Positions 32,955 to 44,298 of a stretch of DNA of 64,000 nucleotides are shown here, piece by piece. Position 1 is the first letter of the stretch. Each line of letters opens with the position of its first letter. Origin of the DNA: Zizania palustris (taxonomy: Eukaryota > Streptophyta > Magnoliopsida > Poales > Poaceae); NCBI GenBank assembly GCA_019279435.1, contig JAAALK010000287.1, forward strand, positions 23,064,162 to 23,128,161, read 5' to 3'. The position numbers and the translations under genes are program-made. The notes under the pieces are model-generated. The model was given only the letters and a program-made list of their open reading frames with translations. It ran no database searches and had not been told where the DNA came from.

Positions 32955-34256
32955 ATGGCACCGAAGCGCCCGGCCGAGGAGGCGGAGGCGGCGGCGGTGT
33001 CGGGATCGGCGTCGGAGGCCTCCGACGGGGAGGTGGAAGCGGCCCGCCACGGGTCATCGCAATCCCCCTCCAAGATGCCGCCGCGCCCCAACCCTAACCC
33101 TAAGTCGGCCGGGGCTGCCTCTGCGGCCGCGCCGGTCTCCGCGGCCGGATCCGACTCCGGGGCCGCCTCCGACTCCGACGGCGACGCCCGCGGCACCACG
33201 AGGGAGGCGTCGCCCAGGCACGGCGACCCCAGGCTGCGCTCCATCGAAGTCAATTCCGACTCCGAGAACTCCGCCGTGCCTGTGGCGTCCGACGCCTACG
33301 CGGACCCGGCCGCCGGCGCCGACTCCGACGACGGCCACGCCTCGCCGCTCCCGCCCCTGCGCCACTCCCGCACCGAGGCCGCTGACATCAAGCCTATTAG
33401 CTCCCGCCCCATGGACCCGCCCCGCCGCTCCGTCGGCGCCTCCGAGTCGCGCGCCAAGCGCCCCCGCAGCGTCGCCGTGGTCTCCTCTGCCGAGCATATG
33501 AAGCGGCCGTCGCGGGTCTGGAGCCCTGGCGACGAGCTTGTCATCCTGCGAGGCCTCATCACGTACCGCGCCAAGCGTGGGGTGCTCCCTGGCTCAACGA
33601 ATGACATTAACAGTCTCCACGGCTACATCCGTAGCCAGCTTAGTGTTAAGGTATCAACTACACAGCTCAGTGATAAGGTCCGGCGCCTCAAGCAGAAATA
33701 CCAGTTGCTTGCCACACGTGCCAAGAGTGGACGGCAAGACTTCCCCACTCCACATGACCACAGTATCTATGAGGTTGCCAAGAAGGTTTGGAGCACAATG
33801 AGTGCTGTTGCTGATGGAGGAGGAAGTGGGTATGATAATGCTGGAGGTGGAGAGAGCGACGAAGAGCGATATGGCAGAGAGAGCGATGATGATATGCAGA
33901 GTGTGCAGGATAACCGTCACCGCAGGAATCTGAGGTTGAAGACGGTTACTGCGGCAAATGGCAATGGGACTGGAGTTGGGGCTGTGAATGCCAATGTGAG
34001 AGGGAGAAGCGAGTTCGAGAAGGGGAAGGATACATATCCCTACCTGTGGGAAACAGTTGAGGAGCTGTCCAGCCAACATCCAAGTGGGGCGGTGTTCAGG
34101 AAGGCATTTGAGGTGCTTGAAGGATCGAAAGCACAGGTTATGGAGGAAAAGCTGCGGAAGTTCAGGTTGACAGAGATGAGACAGCAGTTGCGCCGGATGG
34201 ACCTGATGAGGGACACACTGGGTATGGTGCTTGATGCCCTGGAGATGGCTGACTGA
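32955..34256 (+). CDS. GeBP/storekeeper-type DNA-binding protein (DUF573)
   Basis: Intronless, 433 residues from the ATG at 32955 (MAPKRPAEEAEA). The frame is open further upstream, to 32715, but that part reads like a GC-rich 5' UTR, and family members usually start with a MAP/K-type acidic N-terminus. Residues 1-180 are Ala/Ser/Asp-rich and probably disordered. The DUF573 domain is at about 187-285 (RVWSPGDELVILRGLI, LSDKVRRLKQKYQLL), a helix-rich DNA-binding region. An acidic linker (ESDEERYGRESDDD) follows. The C-terminus (about 360-433) has a conserved YPYLWETVEELS start and a Met/Leu-rich helical end. The family includes GeBP, a regulator in cytokinin response and leaf-hair development, and potato storekeeper. 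The exact target genes are unknown. Nuclear location is inferred. Confidence 0.9.
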   Translation: MAPKRPAEEAEAAAVSGSASEASDGEVEAARHGSSQSPSKMPPRPNPNPKSAGAASAAAPVSAAGSDSGAASDSDGDARGTTREASPRHGDPRLRSIEVNSDSENSAVPVASDAYADPAAGADSDDGHASPLPPLRHSRTEAADIKPISSRPMDPPRRSVGASESRAKRPRSVAVVSSAEHMKRPSRVWSPGDELVILRGLITYRAKRGVLPGSTNDINSLHGYIRSQLSVKVSTTQLSDKVRRLKQKYQLLATRAKSGRQDFPTPHDHSIYEVAKKVWSTMSAVADGGGSGYDNAGGGESDEERYGRESDDDMQSVQDNRHRRNLRLKTVTAANGNGTGVGAVNANVRGRSEFEKGKDTYPYLWETVEELSSQHPSGAVFRKAFEVLEGSKAQVMEEKLRKFRLTEMRQQLRRMDLMRDTLGMVLDALEMAD

Positions 34257-35690
34257 GTTCATGGGTGATATTTGGTGAGTAGTGCATTGTTATAAGGGGG
34301 GCATTAGCCATTAGTGTCTTTTTGTTTCTAGATAGAATATTTGTGGTCAATTACTTACTTTTGTGGACAAGGTTGCACTTGCCTGATTGCCTGAATCGAA
34401 AATTAGGCATAGAACAAGGAAGTTATGGTCTCTCCCTTGTTATTCTCTGTGAATTGCCGAACTTTATGGTGTCAGGTGCTAACTTTTTGCGCTTTATGCT
34501 ATACCATTTCAGCATTTCTGTTGTTTATTAAGTTTGTGCAGGTGTATCTTCGTTTTGAGTGCTTTGCTCAATCTTTCTTTGTGTTAATCTTACCAATCAC
34601 ATTGGCTTATTCAATTATAGTGTTTTGAAAACAGATGCTAGGTCCACATCTGTTACAAAGAGTTTAGTTAAATACTGCATGTTAATATCATAATGTCATA
34701 TTTTATAATGTTTTTTCTTATCAAATTTTAATATGTTTACCTTTTCTTTTGGTTTCTTAATCACCAGTAAACTGAAATAGCATGTTATCCAATGATAATT
34801 AGCACCACATCTGTGATGTAGCATTTAGTTAAATACTACCCTGATTCCTTTTATATGTCATTTTAGTATTTTTCAACTCTTTCCCAAATATAAGTTGTTT
34901 TATAACTTTTATATACTTTTTATCTTTTCTTCTATATTTGTCCTTATCAAATAAATATTATCTCTTTCACAAATAAAGAACTCAGTCTTTTTCAAAACTG
35001 AATAAATAAAGGGCAACAAAATCATACAAGATTTGTGATTTTATAATAGTCACACACTACTAGTGATTTTATAATAGAAGTTGAAACTTTAGAGAATACA
35101 AGAGTACCTATGGTCAGTGGAAATACGTCAAATTCCTCCCAAGTAGTGTGTGATGACTAGTCTTATGGAAAGAAACTTTAGTTTGATCTTTGTGCAACAG
35201 GCTTGCTTGTTCAGCTCACTAGTTTTCTGGACTGTTGATCGAGGGTGAGATGGGGTAACTTGCAGTCGTTGATATGGAGATATTTGTTGTCATTTGTTTG
35301 GAGTGCTTATGCAGGTATTTGTAAATGGCACTAGCTGGATCATATCACTGAATCACTGATGTTGCATGAGCGTGCCTCTGAATATCTGAATTGGTTGAAC
35401 TGTTCCGTTCTTTTTAATCCCTTAATTGCATTCTTGTCAAGTATTCTGCAGATCGTGACGTGCCCGAGGGCATGACTCTATGTTCGCTTCCTTGTTCGAG
35501 CTCATATCATATTCTTCAGCTTAGTTTCACTCTGTTGATTGTTTGCACGGCGATATGTACTGTTTAATATCCCCTGATCGTTCATCATGTTGACGCAAAT
35601 TCAGTTACCCTTTATTTATGTGATTGCTGCTTTACTCCAAGCTTGGAATTGATATTTTTTGGACCACTTTGAGGAGTAGCAAATCCTCAC
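34257..35690. other. 3' UTR of the GeBP-type gene and AT-rich intergenic DNA
   Basis: The first few hundred bases are probably 3' UTR. A stretch near 34845-35000 (ATTCCTTTTATATGTCATTTTAG) looks like a decayed miniature element. I see no gene. Confidence 0.5.
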
Positions 35691-35697
35691 TTTCTTA

Positions 35698-36032
35698 GAG
35701 CAAAGTTTAGTCCGTGTCATATTGTATGTTTAGACATAAATTTGAAGGACTAAATTTGAACTAATTATAAAAATAATTGTATAATCAGAGGATCATTCAT
35801 TTGACAAATTTATTAAGCCTAATTAATCCATGATTAGCAAATGTTTAATGTAGCATTACATTGTCAAATCATGACGTAATTAGACTAATTAGATTCGTCT
35901 CGCAAATAATTCACGATTATGAATTAGTTTTGTAAATATTTTACATTTAATACTCTATTTAATACTCTAAAATAATATCTAAATATTCGATGTGACAAGA
36001 CTAAATTTTAGACTAAAGAAAACAAACACTCT
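35698..36032. mobile_element. miniature foldback element (GTTTAGTCC / AATTAATCCATGATT family), copy 1
   Basis: An imperfect long palindrome. Arms carry GTTTAGTCC...TTAGACTAAA. The inner words CCTAATTAATCCATGATTAG and TAATTAGACTAATTAGATTC are typical of a miniature family very common near grass genes. No ORF. A related copy is at about 52499-52830. Confidence 0.72.
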
Positions 36033-36488
36033 ATTATCTTGTCGCCAGTCTCTACACGTTGCGATCAAAATTTCTGCTGTATGCCTGCAAACTGATTCGA
36101 AGCGGAATTCAGAATTCTTCGTCCTGTTCTAAAACCATCTTATCGACCGTAGAAAGCATCTACAGATTCCATGTCACGCGTAACATGCAGGTGTAACCGT
36201 GGAAGACATAAACAATATGTCATACACTGCAAAAGGGATGCACAAGAACTATATGCATCGCACGGCACAAAATGGGCTAAAATCAAGTATCAACAACAGC
36301 CTTCAACGCCATCGAACCAACAGTTTGGTCAGTGTTGTTGAGTTAGATTCTGTTTCTTCTATCAGGTCAGATAAAGCACAGATTTTTTTTCTGTCAGGTC
36401 AGATATGATGGATCAACAGGGATCAAGTCACCGATTCATTGTGAGAACAGCGTGATACATTCTCACATTTCAGCAAGAGCTTGAGAGA

Positions 36489-37214
36489 TCATGAATCAGT
36501 CAAGTTCGTCGGTTCATCAATTTGCAGTGAACTATGATCCGTAGCACCATGATCACCTTCAAACCGAAGAGATGATGCCATCAACTCCTCAAGCTGCAAC
36601 CCAGCATACAAAATCCTTCGCGCCATTGATGAACGAGTTGCACAGATCATATCTCGTAGCCAACTTCGAAACAGAAGACGCCCCCATCTGTAAGTATGTA
36701 CAGGGTCCACAGAACGAGGCTTCACAAAAGGATGCTTCTTTCTGATATGTTTGCAAAGCTCACCATAAGTACCCATGTATGAGCAGCTATCTTGCACACA
36801 GTTCCTCTTATTTTGGTTCAGTTGTTCCCGAGCAGGCTCAACCAATGTGTACCCCTTAACCTCAGCACGGCAAAGGGGGCATGTGAGCTCTATGGAGCCT
36901 AAGGCCTCGCAGTCTATTGCGCTTCTGTGTGAATCTATAAGCTGATCAAGACAGTTTGAGTGTTGGAAATTGGTTGCACATACATATGGACGACAACCTT
37001 TATCATGAGACAAGCAGAGTAGAAGGACAGCATTGTGCGGGCATTCCAAGCAAACCGGGCAAATTGCATCTCTCCACAAATATTTCTCTGTTGCTTCCAG
37101 TGTTGACTCAAGGTTAGCAACTCTCTTGAAATTGCAATGGCTGAAGGGTCTCTGATAATGTGACGGTCTCAGCTGACGAGATGAATATTTCTTTCTCCTT
37201 GTACTCTTTGTCAT
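36489..37214 (-). CDS. DUF1644 zinc-binding (RING-like) protein
   Basis: 241 codons from the ATG at 37214 to the stop at 36489, no intron in the coding part. Residues from about 45 to 120 hold the family core: CPVCLECPHNAVLLLC, SHDKGCRPYVC, HSNCLDQL and CPLCRAEVKGY. It is a set of paired Cys/His residues resembling a RING or other zinc fold. A second Cys/His group (CVQDSCSYMGTYGELCKHIR) resembles a C2H2 finger and is also conserved in the family. Some rice members are linked to salt or ABA responses; the biochemical role is not known. The ATG follows a possible intron acceptor in the 5' UTR. The length is in the range usual for the short members. No lesion. Confidence 0.88.
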   Translation of the reverse strand: MTKSTRRKKYSSRQLRPSHYQRPFSHCNFKRVANLESTLEATEKYLWRDAICPVCLECPHNAVLLLCLSHDKGCRPYVCATNFQHSNCLDQLIDSHRSAIDCEALGSIELTCPLCRAEVKGYTLVEPAREQLNQNKRNCVQDSCSYMGTYGELCKHIRKKHPFVKPRSVDPVHTYRWGRLLFRSWLRDMICATRSSMARRILYAGLQLEELMASSLRFEGDHGATDHSSLQIDEPTNLTDS

Positions 37215-37508
37215 CTTGGTAATATCTACAACCTACAAGATGCATATATTCAGAGTGTAAGATACTAAGATTTCATGAAATCTGTTGAGAGATAAATTCA
37301 TGTTGTCCATATCACAAAATTAGCTAATAAAAGGAGCTTTTAACCGTATATAGATCTCAACTAGGGTAAGGAATTGAGTCAAGTCCATGGGCATCCATTA
37401 GCCCACTTTAGTTCAACTAAAAATGTACTCTTTCACTAGCAAAGAAGAAAAGGTGCAATTTTAGTTTCACTAGTGCCTAGTAGGTCAATGGTACCCATGG
37501 GTGGATTC

Positions 37509-38492
37509 TTAGTTACAATGTTCCCGGAACGACTGGAACGAAGTACGGGAACGAGGAACGGGGTACGTCAGTTTCGAAAACATGGAACGAGTGGGGGTAT
37601 ACTGCTCACCATCGTTCCAAACAGATATGGAACGATTGTAGGGAACGATGCCCCTGGAATGAGGAACGTGTTCCCAACTTATGATTAACAAAATAGTGGT
37701 TATATATTGCAAACATAACACTTTAACCCAAATTAGATATTAGATAATAATTGATAATAGTATATTTTCTTGAAGGAACAACTAATAATTATATAACAGC
37801 AGCAACGAAATAAATTCTATAAACTTCTAGATAGAAGAATCTTCGGGATCAATATCCCATTTAGCATGTGGTCCCTTCTTGTAGCTTTGTGTTGTCCTTG
37901 ATAGAAGCCGCAAGTTTGAATGGATGAAAACAAGTTTATCTGCAGTGCCGGCATTCATCCTGTTCCTTTTGGCACTATGGATATGGCTAAAAGTACTCCA
38001 AACTCTTTCAGCAGTTAGTACTTCATACTTAGAACACGAAGCATGCTGGGAGGCAATTGGAGAAGTGGAGAAGAGATGGTCTGGTGGATTGTAGAAATAG
38101 GCTGGGAGGCATGCTGGGCTGCTAGAAAGCTGGGAACACGAAGCATCAATGGAAAACTCGAGGCAGGAGCTGGGAAAACGAAGGAACAAATGAGGAAAAT
38201 GAAGGAACTCATGGGAAAACGAAGCATCAGCTAGAAAAACGAAGGAAGAGATGGGAAATCGAACCAGCGGCTGGAAAACGAAGCATCAAAGCGTTCCGCT
38301 GCTAGGAGGGACACTCGTTCCCTCAAGAACCACCTGTGCGCCGGATCGAAGTCCCATTAGCAAGTTTTTCCCAGATCGGAACGATGTTCCTCCTTCGTCC
38401 CCTGCGTCCCCGCCGGCTCGTTCCGTTCCGCGTTCCGGAACGAAGTTCCCAGAACAGGGGACGGAGGCACGTTCCGCGTTCCCTGTTTCTAA
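37509..38492 (-). mobile_element. hAT derivative with transposase remnant, 10-bp flanking repeat
   Basis: Flanked by the perfect direct repeat GGGTGGATTC (37499-37508 and 38493-38502). Left end TTAGTTACAATGTTCCCGGA and right end CGCGTTCCCTGTTTCTAA are imperfect inverted repeats, with many GGAACG/CGTTCC words inside. On the minus strand (about 38030-37827) an open stretch reads VWSTFSHIHSAKRNRMN, then LVFIHSNLRLLSR, which resembles the C-terminal dimerisation region of hAT transposases. Most of the transposase is gone. hAT elements normally make 8-bp duplications, so either two flanking bases match by chance or the exact ends differ. Confidence 0.78.
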
Positions 38493-38667
38493 GGGTGGAT
38501 TCACCCCTGACCTAGCAACGGTTGTACAGAATTTCCATCTTTTTTCTTTGGCTTACTAGTAAAAAAATCAAAATGGCTACTTATAAAATTTCTTTTTCGC
38601 ACTTTCCTTGTGCCTAATAAATGGACAAGAAGCCCACTAGATGGTTGAAAGATGAAAGTTAGGGATC

Positions 38668-39954
38668 TGTTGACATGAAAACGCGTCCACACACTGGCGT
38701 CAGTTCGGCGATCCAAAAACACGCGGCCGTTTTAAGGGAAAACCCTAAAACGTCACGAGACGTCGACGCCGTGTTCCGACGACCCTTAAACAGTAGTAAG
38801 GGGGTAACAGAGTCGCCAGACAATCAGACAAGTATTTAGTAATAATGTCCGATTAGCTGAAGTGTTGGACAAATAATAAAGTAAACCGGTCAGACTAGGG
38901 CCAATTTGGATCTACTGTGCGAGAGCGGTCGGACCGACAGAAGACCTCCGGTCAGACCGGCATTGCGAAGGGAGTGGCGCTGAAGGGTGGCTTCAGCAGC
39001 TCGTGCGAAGAGGGTCCGAAGGGTCCTCGAGGGATCCTTCGGCCTGACGCCCGGTCAGACCGGGGTGCAGGCCTCGGTCAGACCGAGAGCACCCGAAGGG
39101 TGCTCCGGATGATCTGCGAAGGGGACCGACCGAAGGGGTCAGTACGAAGAGTACCTGCCGATCGGACCGACGGAGGATCTACGGTCAGACCGACGGAGGG
39201 GGCTCGGTCAGACTGCACACGAAGTATCGGTCAAACCAGGGGCTTTGACAACTATAGTGCGGGGTCCGATGCAACGGATCACTTTGGTGCGGGGACCTCG
39301 ATCAGACCGGCGTGCGAGCGCTGGTCAGACTAAAGGGTGCTGACGGCGGACAACAAGCGTGCCGACAACAGCCTTACGAGGTGGTACAACACACTCTGGT
39401 CAAACCTGCGTGTAGCCTCCGGTCAGACCGACAATGCAGATTCGATCTGCCTGATTTCTCCGATGACCTTGTAGATGAACTCCGATCTCCCCCAAACTCC
39501 TTGGCGAGGTATTTGGGAGTAATATCTCACGGTTACGACGTGATGCATGGAGGGCTTTCAGCGCAAACCCACGAAGATGGACGTTATGCCTAATCTTAGG
39601 GCAAGGAAGGTAGATTGAAATAAAAGTGTGATTCAAAACTAGAGTTTTGAAGTATTGATCTGTGTTGGATGATACCCTCTGAATCGGCCTCACCCCTATA
39701 TTTATAAGGACTGGTCTCAAGTTTCCTGACACTTAATCTGAGTAGGATTCGGTCAAAAGTGGTTAAAATTAAATTAGAGATCAAAACAGCCCGAAACCAA
39801 CTCTATCTCTAATTTTCAGACTTGGGCCGGTCTGACCGGGCCTACATGGCCGGTTGGATCGGCCTATACTAGGTTGGGCATATTTTCGACCCAAATTACC
39901 AAAAATTAATATTTTGACAATTCCGACCATTAATGCTATTTTTTGCTATCAACA
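38668..39954 (-). mobile_element. solo LTR rich in GGTCAGACCG palindromes, target duplication GGATC
   Basis: 1287 bp with TGTTGACATG...GCTATCAACA ends and GGATC on both sides (38663-38667 and 39955-39959). No internal region remains. More than a dozen copies of the near-palindrome CGGTCAGACCG or variants are spread over 38920-39450, with more at 39825-39870. The minus strand has CCTTATAAATATAGG near 39700, a likely TATA box, which suggests minus orientation. Confidence 0.88.
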
Positions 39955-39959
39955 GGATC

Positions 39960-40380
39960 AACAACAAATATTATGAGCAAATCATATGTTTGATGTCAAC
40001 CACTTGTCCTGTTTTATACAGATTTTGAGTGTGCATTGGAAACTGTATATTCTGATTCTAGATGGATTAATTGTTTATGTGCCACCTTTATTGTCTCAAA
40101 CGCTAAAATACTTGTGTTCATCTTAATTGTACTCACCCTGTAGCATGTAAGTTTGTATCACTAGTTTACAAATCACAAATGTATTATGTATTTATGTATG
40201 TACACATTACGATTCCTTCTGTGCTTTCCCTTGCACTTAAAACACCGTTGGTACAGGAAACATATCAGGGTCATAATGGCTTCCAAGAACCGCTATCTAT
40301 CACAGTTCCCTCAGTCTAACTGAAGCAAATCGATTCGTGACGTGAGGAACAAGCGCTCCCAGATCAAGAAATTTAATCAA
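39960..40380. other. intergenic DNA, no gene recognised
   Basis: Mixed AT-rich sequence. It could hold downstream exons of the minus-strand candidate at 40384-40833, but I recognise no domain. Confidence 0.4.
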
Positions 40381-40499
40381 GAACTAGAGCAAAAGAAACA
40401 ATCTGACCCATCGAACACAAGCAAACCAGCGCGGCGCCTTAACCCGGTAAATGGAAAGGCGGCGTGGGACACCAAGTCGAGCGGGGGGAAGGGGGAGGT

Positions 40500-40790
40500 T
40501 TAAGCCGCGGAGATGGAATGAACTCACCACCGGCGACTCGTTTCCTCGAGGGGGGGAAGCTAGACGGTGGCCGCAGGAGCGAAGCGGCTGCGACGGAGAC
40601 GAGAGGCTTCCCCCGAGGCTGCTGGGGTCCTTAGGCCTTAGGGCGCGCGCGGCGGGTGGTGTTTCGAGACCTCTCCCTCCGGGCTCCGGGCTCCGGGCTC
40701 CGGCCTCCGCTGCCGAGTCGCCGGATGTGGCGGCGGTGGTCTGGATGGGTTGGCGGTTTGGTGGTGGTTCTCTGGAAGCAATGTGGGCCG
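40500..40790 (-). other. possible first exon or gene fragment in a GC-rich island
   Basis: A sharply bounded GC-rich island (about 40400-40830) lies in AT-rich DNA. On the minus strand an ATG near 40790 opens MAAHIASREPPPNRQPIQ, rich in Ala, Arg, Pro and Ser like an organelle transit peptide. It runs to a good donor (GTGAGT) near 40530. No recognisable downstream exon follows. It is either the 5' end of a gene whose other exons I cannot recognise, or a captured gene fragment. Confidence 0.3.
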
Positions 40791-41253
40791 CCATTGCTTG
40801 GTCCAGATGAAGCAGTAGACGGCCCACCGACAAATACGCGTCCGTTTCTATTCAGACCAGGCATTTTTTTTCATTTTTCCCGCTTCTAGAGGTGTCATTT
40901 AACGATGCCGATAAAAAAGTAACATTAAGTATTAAATAAAGTCTAACATTACACTAGAACCACACCATAAAATTTCTAAAGTGCACCATAAGCTTAAGGT
41001 GTTACCATAAGCCTAAAGCGATAACTTTTTGTGGGTCCTACCATAAATAGGGCACACTTTAATGCTATATTTTTTATTTTCTTCCATTGTGCACCCAATA
41101 ATAACAAACACTAATTTTTTGTGGGTCTCACATTAATGCTATTTAGAACATAGGCATTATGGTTGCCCTTACCCGTTTATAAAAACCTTATTAAAGTCGA
41201 GTTTGTTCTAAATTTTGTATCCAACGGGTACGGATATAGATATTGACTATACA

Positions 41254-41379
41254 TACTCTTTACCCGATTAGCTGCTTATTATGAATATAAAAGTATACTC
41301 TTTACCCGATTAGCTGCTTATTATGAATATAAAAGTATACTCTTTACCCGATTAGTTGCTTATTATGAATATAAAAGTC
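41254..41379. repeat. 42-bp tandem repeat, three copies
   Basis: Units at 41254, 41296 and 41338, each TACTCTTTACCCGATTAG... 42 bp long, nearly identical (one C/T change in the third). The first follows a CGGGTACGGATATAGATA-type stretch. No coding meaning is seen. Confidence 0.9.
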
Positions 41380-41870
41380 ATCTCCAAACACTAACTCATT
41401 ATCTTTCCTCTCCTCTTTCCTACTCTCGATCGTCGTAGGAGCTTCTTTCATTCCTCCACCTTGCACACTGCCCCGAGATCTTCTGCTTCCCTCGAGCCAC
41501 TGTGACCCCACGTCGGCTCCTGTCTCGCGCCTCCCTGCCCCGAGCCGGATCTTTGCGCGTTCCCTGACTCTCCACACGTCACCTCGAGCGGACCCGCTGC
41601 GCGCTGCCCCAGCTCCCAAGCAGGCCCACCACGTGCTTAAAAATATCAAAATATTTTTACTTAAAAAATAAAACAACTTACAATATAAAATATAATAAAA
41701 TGGGGTAGTACTAGATTACCTCCTATCTACAAGCCAATACCAAACCTCCATCATTTGTGTCACTCCCTACTTTTCATTTCAAAATAGGAGACATACTTTC
41801 AATAGGCACGAGGATTAATGAGAGAATAAATTCAAGGGAAAGATAGATAAAATTACCGCACAATCTATAC
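41380..41870. other. intergenic DNA with a GC-rich patch, no gene recognised
   Basis: A GC-rich patch at about 41410-41640 has an open minus-strand frame (110 codons, 41676-41344) without domain or homology that I recognise. The rest is AT-rich. Confidence 0.4.
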
Positions 41871-41877
41871 TTATATA

Positions 41878-42134
41878 CTCCCTCCGGTATACTAATAATA
41901 GTCGTTTTGATATTTAAGTGAGAGTGCACAAATATTAATTATCCTGTGCAAAAGCGTGCAGGTATACGTCATACAAAATAGTAAAAAAATGGGGTGTGCG
42001 GCTATCAAGAATTGAAAGTAATCAATTGAGACGTCAAAGAATGTTGGATAAGAAGATAATGAATCATATCTAATATTATCTTGGTATGCGTAATCTTGTT
42101 TAAAATGACTAATATTTATAGACAAAGGAGGTAG
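41878..42134. mobile_element. Stowaway-like miniature element
   Basis: Ends CTCCCTCCGG and GGAGGTAG are inverted repeats, each next to a TA dinucleotide (41876-41877 and 42135-42136). The inner arms AATAGTCGTTTTGA and TTAAAATGACTAATATT also pair. This matches Tc1/mariner-derived Stowaway elements of grasses. Confidence 0.82.
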
Positions 42135-42137
42135 TAC

Positions 42138-43730
42138 ATTTGAAATAAAAGAGAGAGAGAGTAAATACACTGAAAATAGGCGCGAGAGTAGTTAATGACA
42201 CTGCAAGTACATCATCCAAGCACGTTGAAAAGTTTAAAGCAAGCTGTAAGAAAAATAAGCCTCTGTTTTACTCCCTTCATCGCAAAAGTAGTAATTTTAA
42301 GTTTATTAAGGAGATGTTTAAAACGGATCTGCTAAAACCCACTTTTAGATAGCTTATATCTCTAAAAAGTCAAAATCTGTCTATAGGGCATAATTAATTT
42401 ATTGTCCAAATGAGTCATAAGTTCATGTTAAATCTTATTGGTGAAAAAATAGATTTTTTGAGCTTATTATTTAGATCTCTGCCTAACCTAATATCAAAAA
42501 ATATTCCAAATAATAGTAATATCAATTAAAAGCCAACCAAAAAATATATGGATAATATAATATTTTTATCATATCATATTATATATATTATATAGACAAT
42601 AAGATCATATTTTAGAAACTGTCTAGAACATCAACGCAATTTTATCGGAGTTTTTTAAATAATTTGTTTAAATCGTTTATGTTAGTTTGAATTATAATAA
42701 CTCAAAATGGTTTAGAAGAGGCCATAAATGCTCCGGCCAATCTCAATCTAAGAGGGTTATATATGTACCATTGAAAGTTTAGTCAGTTTTATATTTGTCA
42801 CGAGGATCACGTGTCAGTGTGAAAACAAATGAAATCATATATTTTCAAATCTAATATATTTCTTCTCTAAACCCTAATTCCTCCTCAGAAAATCTCCGGT
42901 TTTATAACATCCTATATGACAATTTTTTTAAATTTTGTTTAAATTTTTATCATAGTATTTATGTATCATATTATAAAACATGATAAGTGTTGTGTTTTAC
43001 GGACTTCATTTGTTTTTTTAGAATTTGAAAACTAGTAAGCTCCACATTATCGATCGAGTGTCGTATTCTACATTTTTCAAACTTTCTTTAAGTTTATTCG
43101 GTAAGGCCTAAAATGGACTAAAACTATGAATATAATTTTTATATAAATTTTGGTTTATTGTTTCAAGCACTTACAATTCAAATTTTACCTATTACAATTT
43201 AAATCCTAGAAACACAATTAAAGAATTAAAAATAGCAAACAGATCTAGAAACATACAAAAGTATTACATGGGATAATTTATGTTGTATATTGAGTGTAGA
43301 AAAAAATTCAAGCTTAAATAAATTTACAAATATACCGCCTTATACTGCTAGAAAACCCACTAACTTAAGCATTTCATAATTACATAAAGAATAAATAAAC
43401 CGTCGATGAGTGTATCAATTTTCATATCCATATTCAGCTATATCTATATTTATCAAACAAATTCGAATGTTTTCGTTTATCATCTATATTTAATTTAGAT
43501 AAAAATATAGATATTCATATTTACAATTTATCGAATACAAATATAGATAATTGGGATATTTTGACATCTATATCAGTCCAGCTATCATGAGCGCAGCTCG
43601 ATCGTGTTCAATGGTTAGCCCCTCAATAAATGGCAATTCAGCTCGGCGCATCCAAAGCAATGCCCCGTTTTCTCTTCAAAAACACCAGCAGCTGAGCTGA
43701 GAGCTCAGCTCAGTACGTAGCTCTGCCCTC
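42138..43730. other. AT-rich intergenic DNA
   Basis: Many stops in all frames. A decayed CTCCCTTCATCGC-type end near 42270 may be a second, broken miniature element. No gene is seen. The last part is the probable promoter region of the MIR166 transcript. Confidence 0.5.
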
Positions 43731-43930
43731 TTGATCTCTTTCTCCACTAGCTTGCAACCTCTAGTCTGCAGTGGTAGTTTTCCCTTCCAGCTTTCACTGC
43801 CTCTCTTGGCATCCATGTCTTCTTCTTCTTCCCCGGCATCCATCCATGGTGAACGACTCGATGATCCATCTCTTCATCAGTTGGGTTGGATAAGTGTTCT
43901 TGTTTGGACTGCTTATTCAGCCTGAAGTTA

Positions 43931-44077
43931 GGTTAAGGGGATTGTTGTCTGGTTCAAGGTCTCCACATTATGCTTCGCATTCATGCTAGCTTAGATCGAG
44001 GCAGAACTAATTTGCCTGGAATGGATCGGAGTGTATGGCTTTTGGTGATCTCGGACCAGGCTTCAATCCCTTTAACC
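43931..44077 (+). ncRNA. MIR166: MIR166 precursor hairpin
   Basis: The mature miR166 is at 44051-44071 (begins TCGGACCAGGCTTC, ends AATCCCT), a form I remember from rice miR166k/l. The miR166 star strand is at 43939-43959 (begins GGATTGTTGTCTGG). The 5' arm 43931-43964 pairs with 44044-44077 over about 34 bases with few mismatches and G-U pairs. The two strands form a duplex with two-base 3' overhangs, as Dicer-like 1 would leave. miR166 cuts mRNAs of class III HD-ZIP factors and sets leaf polarity and meristem function. A short ORF (43731-43925, 64 codons) just upstream probably lies in the primary transcript and may be non-functional. Confidence 0.93.
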
Positions 44078-44298
44078 AGCAACTGCTAGCTGCACAACAG
44101 TACTGTTAGTTCCTCTCGGTCGTTGCAGCCATTGTTCTCTTTAGTGCATATCATGCAGTATGTATATACACTGGTACGTCAAATCTTTAGCTCTCATGCA
44201 TGCATTCATCCTGTTCTTGTTATTAACCTGCACAGTTTTGGTTTGATTTTATCTTCCATTATATATATACACACATATATATACATACATATATATAT

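Noticed and set aside
43731..43925. 64-codon frame just upstream of the MIR166 hairpin as a protein gene
   Set aside because: No recognisable domain, and it ends directly before the hairpin. More likely part of the primary miRNA transcript.
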